A stretch of 32,312 bases of DNA from Deltaproteobacteria bacterium (GCA_021781535.1 JAJXWO010000035.1:1-32312), one strand, 5' to 3'; positions 15,831-25,107 are shown, counted from the first letter of the stretch. The notes: generated from the sequence alone by a model not told the origin. Made by a program: numbers and translations.

Positions 15831-16288
15831 TGAAACCATTTACCCTTGAGCGTACCCAGACCCTGCCGATCACTCTTGAATCGGCGTGGGAATTTTTTTC
15901 CAATCCGGACAATCTGGTAAAGATTACGCCGCCGGAAATGGATTTCCGCATCACGTCACCTCCACAGAGTGTGATCTATGGCGGGCAGATCATCACCTAC
16001 ACCGTGCGCCCGTTTTTACGGGTTGCCGTAAACTGGACAACCGAAATAACTCATGTTGAAGCACCCAATTTCTTTGTTGACGAGCAGCGTTTCGGTCCGT
16101 ATCGTTTCTGGCATCATCAACACCGGTTTTGCGAAGTTGATGGAGGAGTTGAAGTACATGATCTCGTACATTATCTGCTGTCACACGATCAACTGGCCGG
16201 TGTTATTAACTACTTGTTTGTAGCGCCACGCCTCAGGCGTATTTTCGATTTCCGCAGCAAAGCGCTGCAGGATATTTTTCCCGGATAA
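15830..16288 (+). CDS. SRPBCC-superfamily ligand-binding protein
   Basis: A 152-residue protein of the START/polyketide-cyclase (SRPBCC) fold. It opens with FTLERTQTLPITLESAWEFF, the first strand and helix of the fold, then SNPDNLVKITPPEMDFRI, common in this group, and ends with the long helix RLRRIFDFRSKALQDIF. Such proteins bind hydrophobic ligands in a deep cavity, but the ligand is unknown. No catalytic residues can be named. Its ATG overlaps the rarA stop by one base, so the two are translationally coupled; pfkA starts 34 bases downstream. Confidence 0.85.
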   Translation: MKPFTLERTQTLPITLESAWEFFSNPDNLVKITPPEMDFRITSPPQSVIYGGQIITYTVRPFLRVAVNWTTEITHVEAPNFFVDEQRFGPYRFWHHQHRFCEVDGGVEVHDLVHYLLSHDQLAGVINYLFVAPRLRRIFDFRSKALQDIFPG

Positions 16289-16307
16289 TCAACGACATTA
16301 TTTATAG

Positions 16308-16322
16308 TGTGAGGGCCTCACA
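16308..16322. promoter_or_regulatory. 15-bp palindrome covering the pfkA ribosome binding site
   Basis: TGTGAGG-G-CCTCACA is a perfect palindrome with a single central base, ending at the base before the pfkA ATG. It includes the GAGG that would serve as the ribosome binding site. Longer-range pairing in mRNA could hide the site, or the DNA may be an operator. There is no loop of three bases in the perfect form, so a hairpin would have to open the central pairs. Confidence 0.55.
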
Positions 16323-17285
16323 ATGAAGCGACTTGCAATTCTGACCAGCGGCGGCGACTGTTCCGGCATGAACGCCACCATCCGGGCGGCTGCCCGAACT
16401 GCCATAGCCAATGATGTCGAGATGATCGGTTACCGTAAGGGGTATGCCGGCCTGCTTAAGAATGATTTCATCGTCCTTAATTCCCAGGCTGTTTCGGGGA
16501 CGTTGCAACGGGGCGGCACCTTTTTGCAGTCAGCCCGTTCCGCTGAATTCCGCACTGAAGAAGGGCGTAAAAAAGCGTTGAACAATTTGCTGAGGGAAAA
16601 GGTTGAGGGGTTGATCGTGATCGGAGGTGATGGCTCATTGAATGGTGCTCTGGCCCTGGATAAAATGGGATTTCCGGTGATCGGCATCCCGGCCAGCATT
16701 GATAATGACATTGCCTATACCGATATGGCTCTCGGAGTTGATACTGCCCTCAACAATATTATTTATGCCGTGGACTGCATCAAGGACACAGCCAGTTCAC
16801 ATGATCGTGCCTTTATTGTTGAGGTGATGGGGCGCAATTCCGGATATCTGGCTTCAACCACAGCCATCGCCACCGGGGCCGAGTTTGCCATCGTGCCGGA
16901 AGTGGAACTTGATCTGAACGAAATGTGTCATCAGTTGCGCCAACGCTATGATGAAGGACGGACTAATGCCTTGATTATCATGGCGGAGGGTGCCGGACAT
17001 GCTCAAGAGGTTGCAGATGGTATTAAAAACGCCATTGGCTTTGAAACCCGGGTAACCGTACTTGGACACTATCAGCGTGGTGGCGCGCCATCGGTCTTTG
17101 ACCGCCTGCTGGGTAGTCGCTTCGGCATGAAGTCGGTGGAGCTTCTTCTCGAAGGTACAAAAGGGATCATGGTCGGACTCTCGGCCAACTCGCTCACCAC
17201 GACGCTGCTGGAGATGGTAGTCAATGGCGGGCAGAAAAAACTGAACGACGAACTGCTGCATATGTCGGATATCCTTGGTATATGA
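16323..17285 (+). CDS. pfkA: ATP-dependent 6-phosphofructokinase
   Basis: Phosphorylates fructose 6-phosphate to the 1,6-bisphosphate, the committed step of glycolysis. At 320 residues it is collinear with E. coli PfkA. The ATP-site loop is GGDGS (101-105) with Gly104, and position 124 is Ala in PASIDNDI; both are small residues, which marks the ATP-using rather than the PPi-using class. The substrate loop AVDCIKDTASSHDRAFIVEV, MGRNSGYLA and the C-terminal LGHYQRGGAPSVFDR are intact. The gene follows the SRPBCC gene by 34 bases and overlaps the transporter gene downstream by four bases. A palindrome lies over its ribosome binding site. A second, different PFK is at 29277. Confidence 0.95.
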   Translation: MKRLAILTSGGDCSGMNATIRAAARTAIANDVEMIGYRKGYAGLLKNDFIVLNSQAVSGTLQRGGTFLQSARSAEFRTEEGRKKALNNLLREKVEGLIVIGGDGSLNGALALDKMGFPVIGIPASIDNDIAYTDMALGVDTALNNIIYAVDCIKDTASSHDRAFIVEVMGRNSGYLASTTAIATGAEFAIVPEVELDLNEMCHQLRQRYDEGRTNALIIMAEGAGHAQEVADGIKNAIGFETRVTVLGHYQRGGAPSVFDRLLGSRFGMKSVELLLEGTKGIMVGLSANSLTTTLLEMVVNGGQKKLNDELLHMSDILGI

Positions 17286-18358
17286 TGCATCCCGGATCGC
17301 GATTTCATAAAAAACGTTCCGTTAAAAGCGGACTTCCTCCCGGTTCGCTGGTGCATATCGGTGATGCATCGAACAAAGCGGTTCAGATTTCAGTCATCGG
17401 TTTTGCTCCGGACGGGATCGAGGAGCTTAATTTCGAGCAGATTGACGAGTATCTGCATAACCCTTGCAAAAGTCCCATCGTGTGGGTAAATATTGAAGGG
17501 GTTCATGATGTTGAGCTGATCCGCGCCCTGGGCGAAAAGCACACCTTTCACCCGTTGGTGCTGGAAGATATCGTCAATACCGTGCAACGCCCCAAAATCG
17601 AGGACTATGGCGATTATCTTTTTATTGTACTGAGGATGCTGCGTCCGACTGAGGAGGGGGATTTTAGTTCGGAACAGGTCAGCCTTATTCTCGGTTCAGA
17701 CTTTCTATTCACTTTCCAGGAGGGAATCAAGGGGGATGTCTTCGGACCAGTTCGCGACCGTATCCGGAACAGCAAGGGAAAAATCCGTGCCATGGGGGCG
17801 GATTACCTGGCTTACGCTCTGATTGATGCCATAGTTGACGGCTATTTTGCTGTTCTTGAAGGGTTTGGTGAACGGATTGTCGACGTTGAAGAAGAATTGG
17901 CGCTCACGCCCGACCAGAGTTCCCTTCAGCGGATCAACAGCATGAAAAAGGAAATTATCTATCTGCGCAAGACCGTGTGGCCACTGCGCGAAACGATTGC
18001 ATTTTTGGAGAGGGGCGACAGCGATCTGCTCCAAGATGCCACCCGTGTCTATTTCCGCGATGTCTACGATCACACCGTTCAGGTAATCGATACGGTCGAG
18101 ACCTACCGCGACCTGCTATCCGGAATGCTTGACCTCTATCTTTCAAGTATCAGCAACCGTACCAATGAGGTAATGAAGTTTTTAACCGTAATCGGCACGA
18201 TCTTTATGCCGCTGACCTTTCTGGTGGGAGTCTACGGCATGAACTTCAAACATTTTCCGGAGTTGGAGTGGAAGAACGGCTATTTTCTCCTCTGGGGGGC
18301 GATGATAGCTATTGTGCTGGTGATGGTGGCATATTTCAGAAAAAAACACTGGCTTTAG
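17282..18358 (+). CDS. corA: CorA-family magnesium/cobalt transporter
   Basis: A 358-residue divalent-cation channel of the inner membrane. The large N-terminal cytoplasmic domain holds FHPLVLEDIVNTVQRPKIED, followed by the long stalk helix (IVDVEEELALTPDQSSLQRI onward). The two C-terminal membrane helices are FLTVIGTIFMPLTFLVGVYG and YFLLWGAMIAIVLVMVAYF. Between them is the signature loop YGMNF, then ELEWKNGY, and the protein ends with the basic tail RKKHWL. In the family the GMN motif forms the selectivity filter. Start codons at 17282 (overlapping the pfkA stop by four) and 17285 are both possible. The metal (Mg, Co, Ni) cannot be told. Confidence 0.95.
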   Translation: MMHPGSRFHKKRSVKSGLPPGSLVHIGDASNKAVQISVIGFAPDGIEELNFEQIDEYLHNPCKSPIVWVNIEGVHDVELIRALGEKHTFHPLVLEDIVNTVQRPKIEDYGDYLFIVLRMLRPTEEGDFSSEQVSLILGSDFLFTFQEGIKGDVFGPVRDRIRNSKGKIRAMGADYLAYALIDAIVDGYFAVLEGFGERIVDVEEELALTPDQSSLQRINSMKKEIIYLRKTVWPLRETIAFLERGDSDLLQDATRVYFRDVYDHTVQVIDTVETYRDLLSGMLDLYLSSISNRTNEVMKFLTVIGTIFMPLTFLVGVYGMNFKHFPELEWKNGYFLLWGAMIAIVLVMVAYFRKKHWL

Positions 18359-18370
18359 AAGGGATATTGT

Positions 18371-18718
18371 ATGACAAAACTGGTACTCAAATGGGCACTT
18401 AATTCACTTGCACTCTTTTTGGTAATGAAGCTGATCCACGGCATTCAGATCGACCGTTTTCAGGACCTGCTGCTGGCGACTCTGGTAATCGGCCTCCTCA
18501 ATGTGTTTCTCCGCCCGATTCTTATCCTGCTAACCCTGCCGGTTACTCTGCTGACACTCGGCCTGTTTACACTTGTAATCAATGGCCTGATATTCTATCT
18601 GGCAGCGAATCTGGTGCCGGGATTTCACATCACCGGTTTTGGGGCTGCAATCGTTGCTGCGCTCCTTTTCAGCCTGTTCAGTTTTATGCTGAACATGTTG
18701 TTTGGAACAAAAAAGTGA
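18371..18718 (+). CDS. YvlD/phage holin family 4 membrane protein
   Basis: A 115-residue protein made almost wholly of four membrane helices. The family pattern ATLVIGLLNVFLRPILILLT-LPVTLLTLGLFTLVINGLIF is plainly visible, followed by NLVPGFHITGFGAAIVAALL and FSLFSFMLNMLFG. Despite the holin label, chromosomal members are house-keeping membrane proteins of unknown role and no phage gene is near. It starts 12 bases after the transporter gene and is followed 30-54 bases later by tilS, within the same + strand run. Confidence 0.88.
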   Translation: MTKLVLKWALNSLALFLVMKLIHGIQIDRFQDLLLATLVIGLLNVFLRPILILLTLPVTLLTLGLFTLVINGLIFYLAANLVPGFHITGFGAAIVAALLFSLFSFMLNMLFGTKK

Positions 18719-18772
18719 CCGACGTTTTTTGTTGTAATCTCGTGACGTATGCTCCCTGTGATGGTCTATCCC

Positions 18773-20161
18773 ATGAACTTCAGTGATTCTGCACTCGTCT
18801 CCCGCATAGAACGAACGGTTTGCCACCAGCGCCTTTTCAGGCCGGGTGACACTCTCGTCGTTGCCTTCTCCGGAGGTGCTGACTCTTCGGCCCTGCTTGA
18901 TATCTTGTCCCGGCTTCCCGGTTACAATCTCAATCTGATCGCTGCCCATCTGAACCACCGCCTGCGCGGAGTAGAATCTGACACCGACGAGGATTTCTGC
19001 CGGGAAGTGGCCTCTCGTTACAAAATCCCGTTCGAAACGCAGCGAATCGATATTAAAGGTATGGCGTCAGATCTTCGGCTGAACCTTGAAGATGCCGGAC
19101 GGCGGGCCCGGATTGAATTTCTGGATGAGATCAACAGGAAGTATCAGGGTGCAGCGGTCGTGCTTGCCCATCATGCCGATGATCAGGCGGAAACGGTGCT
19201 GATGCGTCTGCTGCGCGGGTCAGGAATGACCGGATTATCAGGGATGACACATCGCAATGCACGCGGCTATGTTCGCCCGTTATTGGATATATCACGTTCC
19301 GAAATTGAACAGTATCTGCATCGCCGCGGTCTGAAATGGCGCGAGGATGCCAGTAACAGCGATACAGTATACCTGCGTAACCGCATTCGCCACCAGTTGC
19401 TGCCGCTTCTCGAAGAATACAATCCTGCCATCCGCTCGTGCCTTGCCGCAACGGCGTCAGTTCTTGGTGGCGATGAAGTCCTGCTACGCGAGATGACGGA
19501 ACAGGTCTATAGTGAGTTGTTCCGGATGGAGAGGGGATCATGTGTCTGCAGTGTTGCACAACTGGGTCTTCTTAATCCCGCCCTGCAGCGCAGGGTCCTG
19601 CGCCTCGCCTTTAAACAGCTGGCCGAAAGCTTGGAAGGGGTGAGTCAGCGTCATGTCGATGCAATCGGTGATTTGCTTGCTTCTGCACGTCCCAATTCCC
19701 GGCTTGTTCTCCCGTGCAGTGTTACCGCAGTAAGAGAATATGACCGTTTTGCGTTGACGTACGCAAATGCGGATATGGTCAAAAACGATGAGGAACTGCA
19801 GATTACGAAGCCGGGATGTTATCAGCTTCCACAGGGAGGTTGTCTTACAGTTGCGTTATCCGGCATAACAGCCCTTCCTACAGATCCTGACAGTGTCTGT
19901 TTCGATCTGGGCAAAACTCCTCTCCCGTGGATGGTGCGAACTTTCCGGCCCGGTGACCGCATTATTCCTTTTGGTATGAGCGGCAGGAAAAAAGTGAAAG
20001 ATATTTATATTGATCGTAAAATTCCGCTTTCTGACCGCTCACGCCTGCCACTGCTGTTTTGCGGCGAAAATCTGATCTGGATTGCCGGGGTGTGCACTTC
20101 TGAATTGAGCCGCATCGTCACTCCTGCCGTCGTTCCGGTTCAAGTGACATGGCATGCATGA
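18773..20161 (+). CDS. tilS: tRNA(Ile)-lysidine synthase
   Basis: TilS attaches lysine to C34 of the tRNA(Ile) CAU anticodon, changing it to read AUA; it is essential in most bacteria. The PP-loop ATP-binding motif is VVAFSGGADSSALLDIL (about residues 28-44 from this start), then AAHLNHRLRG, and the HHADDQAETVLMRLLRGSG motif typical of the family. The C-terminal domain with RPGDRIIPFGMSGRKKVKDI and DRSRLPLLFCGENLIWIAG is complete. Possible starts are 18749, 18761 and 18773; none has a good ribosome binding site, and 18773 was chosen because MNFSDSALVSRIERTV reads as a natural N-terminus. It ends the long + strand run. Relatives often have ftsH directly downstream; here ftsH is 10.4 kb away. 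Confidence 0.94.
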   Translation: MNFSDSALVSRIERTVCHQRLFRPGDTLVVAFSGGADSSALLDILSRLPGYNLNLIAAHLNHRLRGVESDTDEDFCREVASRYKIPFETQRIDIKGMASDLRLNLEDAGRRARIEFLDEINRKYQGAAVVLAHHADDQAETVLMRLLRGSGMTGLSGMTHRNARGYVRPLLDISRSEIEQYLHRRGLKWREDASNSDTVYLRNRIRHQLLPLLEEYNPAIRSCLAATASVLGGDEVLLREMTEQVYSELFRMERGSCVCSVAQLGLLNPALQRRVLRLAFKQLAESLEGVSQRHVDAIGDLLASARPNSRLVLPCSVTAVREYDRFALTYANADMVKNDEELQITKPGCYQLPQGGCLTVALSGITALPTDPDSVCFDLGKTPLPWMVRTFRPGDRIIPFGMSGRKKVKDIYIDRKIPLSDRSRLPLLFCGENLIWIAGVCTSELSRIVTPAVVPVQVTWHA

Positions 20162-20244
20162 GCGGATTGATTGTCACAGCTCATTGAGTGATACTACTAC
20201 GTTAATAATGTTGTTTCCAAAACGGTAACGATTCCTGAACAGTT

Positions 20245-20844
20245 TCATAACATGCCTGAAAGCATCTTCAATTTCTCGTAAAGTGCCTTTTTATCGTCTT
20301 TTCCCGGGACGGATGCGCCGATTCCTTTCAGCCAGAACCTGTCGAAGGCCATCATGCCCTTGGTTGATATTTCAAGTTCTGTGGGAAAGAGGGAATAAAA
20401 ACTGAACATCCTCACTATTCCGTACAGGAAACCTATGCAGTCCATACCTGAAATCTCTGTATAGATACTGCCTCCATGCCGTGTCGAGTCCTCAATCTGG
20501 AAGTCGGAAATCTTGATTAGTGGTAAGGTTATCCGCTCAGCAGGGCCCATAAGTGTCGGGAGGGGGTTAAAATCCTTGAACGGGTCTGAATGAGTGAGTT
20601 TTCCATCAATTTCAAAAGATGCATCCCAACAGAGTGGTCCTGATTTGCGTGCGGTTCCACTTATGATATTAATCTCTCGGTGAGACAAGTGTGATGAAAG
20701 CTTTCCCAGCCATCCGGGCTTCAAATCCCCGGAGAGCTTCAAAGTGCCGGCGCTTGATGCAGAGAGTGACAAATCCCAGCAAATTCCTGTAGAGTCGGAG
20801 TCACATGGTTTTACTGGATGGGCTACAGAATTTGTTGATGTCAT
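20245..20844 (-). CDS. Protein of unknown function with two ACT-like segments
   Basis: A 199-residue soluble protein I do not recognise by name. Two parts look alike in plan: GDLKPGWLGKLSSHLSHREI-NIISGTARKSG (about residues 38-68) and SGMDCIGFLYGIVRMFSFYS-LFPTELEISTKG (about 132-163). Both have the outline of an ACT domain: an acidic or polar loop, then (P/I)G(W/F)L, an amphipathic helix, then a strand. ACT domains bind small ligands, often amino acids, so a regulatory role is possible but inferred. No catalytic or DNA-binding domain is seen. The start at 20844 has AAGGAG six bases upstream; the in-frame extension to 20940 does not. It is divergent from the penicillin-binding protein gene and convergent with tilS. 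Confidence 0.7.
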   Translation of the reverse strand: MTSTNSVAHPVKPCDSDSTGICWDLSLSASSAGTLKLSGDLKPGWLGKLSSHLSHREINIISGTARKSGPLCWDASFEIDGKLTHSDPFKDFNPLPTLMGPAERITLPLIKISDFQIEDSTRHGGSIYTEISGMDCIGFLYGIVRMFSFYSLFPTELEISTKGMMAFDRFWLKGIGASVPGKDDKKALYEKLKMLSGML

Positions 20845-21181
20845 GACTGTCTCCTTGTTTAAAATTTGCGTGTTGTACTGTGCTGAAGCACAGGGTGTGC
20901 CAAAACAAAAGGTCCCGCGGAACCAGTGGGTTATGTGCATTGAATGCTATGGGAACATCACCAAAAATGGGGCGTGCTGTTTAAAAATACGGCTGATGTG
21001 TTATAAGAGAACAGTGCGGGGTGTCCTGCGTGCAGGTTTTTCACAAAGTGTACGTACAACAGCGCGTGCTGTTGTGCTTCGCAAGGAATAGAGGTAGTAT
21101 AGGCACGTAAAAAAAGGTTGTCAGCTTTCTGTTCCAGCGTCAGCTTACAGTCAAAATCCTTGAAGGAGTGAATAAAATACT
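20845..21181. promoter_or_regulatory. Divergent intergenic region with several hairpins
   Basis: No gene is supported in these 337 bases. Three hairpins are visible: CTGTGC-TGAA-GCACAG (20878-20893), in the 5' leader of the ACT-like gene; CCTG-CGTG-CAGG followed by TTTTT (21025-21041); and ACAACAGC-GCGT-GCTGTTGT (21056-21075). They lie between two outward-facing genes, so attenuation or operator roles are possible. I see no sigma-70 promoter I would defend. Confidence 0.4.
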
Positions 21182-23209
21182 TTGATTATCGCGAAATGCT
21201 TCTGCCGCAAGAATATTTTTTATTCTGCAATTCTAACGGTTCTGTTGGTTGCAGTCTTTGTCTGCTCGGCTTCAGCTCAAGAAAACATTGCAACCTATCC
21301 CTTGCTGGCTCCCGGATATACCTCTATTAAAATATTTGACAACCATAGACGTTTTGTTGGTCGATTACTGCCGGAGAAAAGGTATTGGGCTCCTATCGAT
21401 CGCATTCCCGTGTTTCTGCAAAATGCAGTGGTGGCCATTGAAGATGCCCGCTTTTACGAACATGGAGGGATTGATATCCGCGGTATTGCCCGGGCGCTGG
21501 TGAAAGATGTTGTTAAAGGGCGAATGGCTGAAGGAGGGTCAACAATCACCCAGCAGTTGATCAAAAACAGGTATCTGTCCGGGGTGAAAACCATCGAACG
21601 AAAGCTTGAAGAAGCCCGCATGGCCATGGACTTTGAAGAGAAATACAGTAAAAAACAGATTCTGGAGATGTATTTCAACGAAATCTATTACGGCAACGGG
21701 GCATGGGGTATTGTTCAGGCCGCACGCCTCTATTTTGATAAAAATCCGGAAGAGTTGACCGACGCCGAGTGCGCCCTGCTGGCTGGTGTGCAGAAAAATC
21801 CTGCCCGCTACAATCCGTTTGGAAAATCGGCCCCTGTTACGGGACGTAGGGACATGGTACTCAAGCGCATGGTGGAGTTGAAGATGATTACTTCCCGCCA
21901 GAAGCAGAAACTGAGGTTGCAACGTGTTACCTATCCGCCTCGGGGGCAGGCTCCACAGTATATGGCGTATATCCGGGGCAAACTGATTGAACGCTACGGG
22001 GCGGATATTGTTGAGCAGGGGGGATTGGAGGTTACCGCCGCCATGGACCTGAATCTGCAAAAAGTGGCTGAAAAAGCATTGCAAGATGGGGTGAAACGAA
22101 TTTCTCCACAACTACAAGGCGCCTTGGTCTGTCTGGACGCGGCAACTGGAGATGTGCTTGCGGCAGTTGGGGGAGTCGACACAACCAAAAGTTCGTATAA
22201 CCGCGCTTTTTCTGCTCGGCGTCAGCCCGGTTCGGCCATCAAACCGCTGATTTATGCCGCAGCCCTGGAGAAGGGGTTTACAGCCGCCAGTATCATGGAT
22301 GATACACCGGTAAGCTACGATCGAGGCAATAATGAAATCTGGAAGCCGCAGAATTATGGGAGAGAACAGTATGGGGACCTTTCCCTCAGGCAGGCCCTGG
22401 CTTATTCCAATAATGTAATTACGATCAAGCTGCTGGAGGCTGTCGGCGTCCCGTATTTTGTTGATTTTGCCGGAAAAATGGGGCTGCCGCTACGGGCAGA
22501 GAACGGCCTTTCCCTGGCCCTGGGAACGAATGAAGTTACCCTGAATAATCTGGTGCTGGCGTATACCCCCCTGGCCACCGGAGGGTTGCGACCTGCCGAA
22601 AGGGCTATTATCCGGATATATGATCGCCATCGTCGTACCTGGACCGAAAATCCTTCGACAGTTACACCGGTACTTTCCCCGGCGACAGCTTATGTTACCA
22701 CTCAGATGCTCAAGGACGTCCTGAGGTATGGCACCGCCAAGAACCTTAAAAAATTCAGCCGGGTTCATCCCTCTGCCGGGAAGACCGGTACGACCGATGA
22801 TTATCGGGATGCCTGGTTTGTCGGGTATACCCCGCAAATAATCACCGGCGTGTGGGTAGGATATGATAAACCCAAGCCGGGGGGAAAAGGCTTTACCGGA
22901 GGGGCTGTCGCTGCTCCGATCTGGGAACGGTTTATGCGCACGGCTGTGGCAACGAAACCGGTAGTTGATTTCACCCGGCCGGACACGGTTGTTTCCGTAT
23001 CCATCGACCCTGTGACTGGTTGCCTGGCTACGCCTGACTGTCCGGAAAAACGTGATGAATTCTTTATAGCCGGGACCGAACCGAAGGAATCCTGTTCCGC
23101 GCACGGTGGAGTTCCCGCTACTCCGATAGCTCCGCCACCGCCGGATACTGGCGGGCAGCAGCCTGTACCAGGTGCCGGAGAGGTGCCACAGGGCGGGAAA
23201 GCAGAGTGA
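21182..23209 (+). CDS. Class A penicillin-binding protein (PBP1A type)
   Basis: A 675-residue bifunctional peptidoglycan synthase. After an N-terminal hydrophobic segment SAILTVLLVAVFVCSASA, the GT51 glycosyltransferase domain shows its catalytic Glu in AIEDARFYEHGGIDIRG (Glu about 87), then EGGSTITQQLIKN and MYFNEIYYGNGAWGI. The transpeptidase domain has the three penicillin-binding motifs: SAIK (Ser about 351), SNN (409) and KTG (534, in AGKTGTTDDYRDAWFVGYTP). The tail is rich in Pro and Gly (TPIAPPPPDTGGQQPVPGAG). The hydrophobic segment ends in SASA-Q, which could be cut like a signal peptide, unusual for a family that is normally membrane-anchored. The start is TTG with GAAGGAG 13 bases upstream, a rather wide spacing; the true start is uncertain. 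Confidence 0.92.
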   Translation: MIIAKCFCRKNIFYSAILTVLLVAVFVCSASAQENIATYPLLAPGYTSIKIFDNHRRFVGRLLPEKRYWAPIDRIPVFLQNAVVAIEDARFYEHGGIDIRGIARALVKDVVKGRMAEGGSTITQQLIKNRYLSGVKTIERKLEEARMAMDFEEKYSKKQILEMYFNEIYYGNGAWGIVQAARLYFDKNPEELTDAECALLAGVQKNPARYNPFGKSAPVTGRRDMVLKRMVELKMITSRQKQKLRLQRVTYPPRGQAPQYMAYIRGKLIERYGADIVEQGGLEVTAAMDLNLQKVAEKALQDGVKRISPQLQGALVCLDAATGDVLAAVGGVDTTKSSYNRAFSARRQPGSAIKPLIYAAALEKGFTAASIMDDTPVSYDRGNNEIWKPQNYGREQYGDLSLRQALAYSNNVITIKLLEAVGVPYFVDFAGKMGLPLRAENGLSLALGTNEVTLNNLVLAYTPLATGGLRPAERAIIRIYDRHRRTWTENPSTVTPVLSPATAYVTTQMLKDVLRYGTAKNLKKFSRVHPSAGKTGTTDDYRDAWFVGYTPQIITGVWVGYDKPKPGGKGFTGGAVAAPIWERFMRTAVATKPVVDFTRPDTVVSVSIDPVTGCLATPDCPEKRDEFFIAGTEPKESCSAHGGVPATPIAPPPPDTGGQQPVPGAGEVPQGGKAE

Positions 23210-23358
23210 GCCACAACGCCGTGCAATGATTGCTGCCGGGGTTACGCCGGTCGGTTGACAATGCCACTTTCACTGTTACTCTTGCAGTGATGCAGTGTTG
23301 TGAGGCTGGCATATCCATACGTGTATATATATGAAATTAAGGGTCTCGGAGGGTGTGC

Positions 23359-25107
23359 ATGATTAACCTGTTATGCTCGGGTTTCATTATGATGGTGCTG
23401 TTATCCGGCTGTGGTTGGGATGGAACTCCGACCAGGAACAATGATTTCGTACCGCTGACTTCAATCGAGATCGTTGCCGTCACATCGACCATAGCTGCGC
23501 ACACTTCCACTACGCTTACGGCAAAAGGCAACTTTTCGGGGATATTCACCCGTGACATTACCGATCAGGTGACCTGGTCGAGCGATTCTCCGGCCGTGGC
23601 CGCGTTTGTTACTGCGGCGAGCCCGAACCGGGTGACCGGCAGTTCCCCGGGAACCGCCACCCTGACCGCGACCGTGGGGAGCGTGTCGGCTACGTTCAAA
23701 CTGACGGTAAGCTCGGCTACCATCACTGCTCTGACAATCTCCCCTGATGCTCCAACCGTCGCCAAAGGTCTGAACACCCAATTCACTGCACTCGGCGCCT
23801 TCTCGGATAACACAACCCAGGACCTGACCTTCGATGTCGCCTGGGCTTCGAGCGATACAGCGGTGGCAACTGTCAGTGACGATCCCGGCAACAAGGGCTT
23901 TGTTCAAGCCATTGCTGCTGGTCCTTCGACAATCAGCGCTACTTTTGTTGGCGGCATCAGTGCCACTACACTACTGACTGTCACGGAGCCGGTGCTGCAA
24001 ACGATTACGGTCTTGCCGGCCAATCCCTCGGTGCTGAGTTTGTCATCCACAGATAGTTTCACAGCTACCGGCCATTTTTCCGATGGAACAACTCCTGACA
24101 TAACCTCTCAGGTTACCTGGAGCTCGTCCAACCCTGCCGTAGCAACAATCGCCACCACCGGTGGTGCAGCCACAACTCTCTCGCAGGGAACGACCTCTAT
24201 TAACGCCACTCTGAATGGTGTCAGCGGGGCATCGAATCTCAAAGTGACTGGCGGCAATTTAACCTCGTTTACCATCTCACCGGCCGCCACCACCATTGTT
24301 ACTTTGGCCAATAATACACGCGTCCGCATGACTGCCACCGGAACTTTCAGCAATGGCAGCATACGGGACATCACCGGGGCGGTTCAGTGGACGTCGGCCG
24401 ATCCATCCCGGGCATCGGTAACCGCCGCTGGAGGTAATCTGGAATGGCTGACCGCCCTTGCGGCGACACAGTCGACTATAATTACGGCCACTATTACCCC
24501 CTTTATCCCCTTCACAACCACTCTGAGGGTTACCGCACCACAGCTCCTGTCCATTGCGCTTTCCCCTGCAACCCTGAATCTGACTGCCGGGACCAGCAGC
24601 CCCTTAACCGTGACCGCCAACTTTGGGGACGGGACGAGCCAGGACGTAACTTCCCTCAGTACCTTGACATCCGGCGACACGGCGAAAGCTACGGTAGCGA
24701 CCGGCGGATTTGGAACGGAACGCGTCACCGGCGTAGCTTCCGGTACTACTACGATCAGTGCCACGTATATGTATAACGGCGTAACGTTTTCGACTCAATT
24801 TCCAGTCACCGTTATGGTTGCAACGCGGACCCTCAGGAGTCTGACCATATCGCCGCAAATTTCTTCAGTGGCTGCCGGCAATCAGGTTCAGTTCTCAGCA
24901 ATGGCTGGCTACAGCGATGGCACCTCCGTTGATGTGACCGCCGATACGACCTGGACGGTCGACAATCCGAACATCGCCATTCTGGCCGACAGTGTTAACC
25001 AACCGGGGCTGGTCTTGGGGGTTGATAACGGTGTGGCGAAACTTACGGCGAGTTTCGGCGGCATGACCCCAATCCTGGCCACTACCATCACGGTCACAGG
25101 ACCTTAG
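23359..25107 (+). CDS. Lipoprotein with six Big2-type Ig-like repeats
   Basis: A 582-residue protein with a lipoprotein signal ending in the lipobox LSGC (MVLLSGCGW), so it should be lipid-anchored, probably in the outer membrane. Six bacterial Ig-like (Big2) units of about 90 residues follow. Each starts with a strand like LTxLTISP, has a FSDGTTxDITxxVTW core and ends with A(T/S)V and a final TxTVT strand; examples are ITALTISPDAPTVAKGLNTQ and LQTITVLPANPSVLSLSSTD. No catalytic domain is present. Such repeats usually act as spacers or adhesion stalks. The ATG at 23359 is preferred (GGAGG seven bases upstream) over GTG at 23353. A beta-barrel protein gene follows 37 bases later. Confidence 0.88.
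   Translation: MINLLCSGFIMMVLLSGCGWDGTPTRNNDFVPLTSIEIVAVTSTIAAHTSTTLTAKGNFSGIFTRDITDQVTWSSDSPAVAAFVTAASPNRVTGSSPGTATLTATVGSVSATFKLTVSSATITALTISPDAPTVAKGLNTQFTALGAFSDNTTQDLTFDVAWASSDTAVATVSDDPGNKGFVQAIAAGPSTISATFVGGISATTLLTVTEPVLQTITVLPANPSVLSLSSTDSFTATGHFSDGTTPDITSQVTWSSSNPAVATIATTGGAATTLSQGTTSINATLNGVSGASNLKVTGGNLTSFTISPAATTIVTLANNTRVRMTATGTFSNGSIRDITGAVQWTSADPSRASVTAAGGNLEWLTALAATQSTIITATITPFIPFTTTLRVTAPQLLSIALSPATLNLTAGTSSPLTVTANFGDGTSQDVTSLSTLTSGDTAKATVATGGFGTERVTGVASGTTTISATYMYNGVTFSTQFPVTVMVATRTLRSLTISPQISSVAAGNQVQFSAMAGYSDGTSVDVTADTTWTVDNPNIAILADSVNQPGLVLGVDNGVAKLTASFGGMTPILATTITVTGP

Noticed and set aside
18371..18718. Phage holin as a sign of a prophage
   Set aside because: The protein is of the chromosomal YvlD/holin-4 type inside a house-keeping operon, with no lysis or phage genes nearby.
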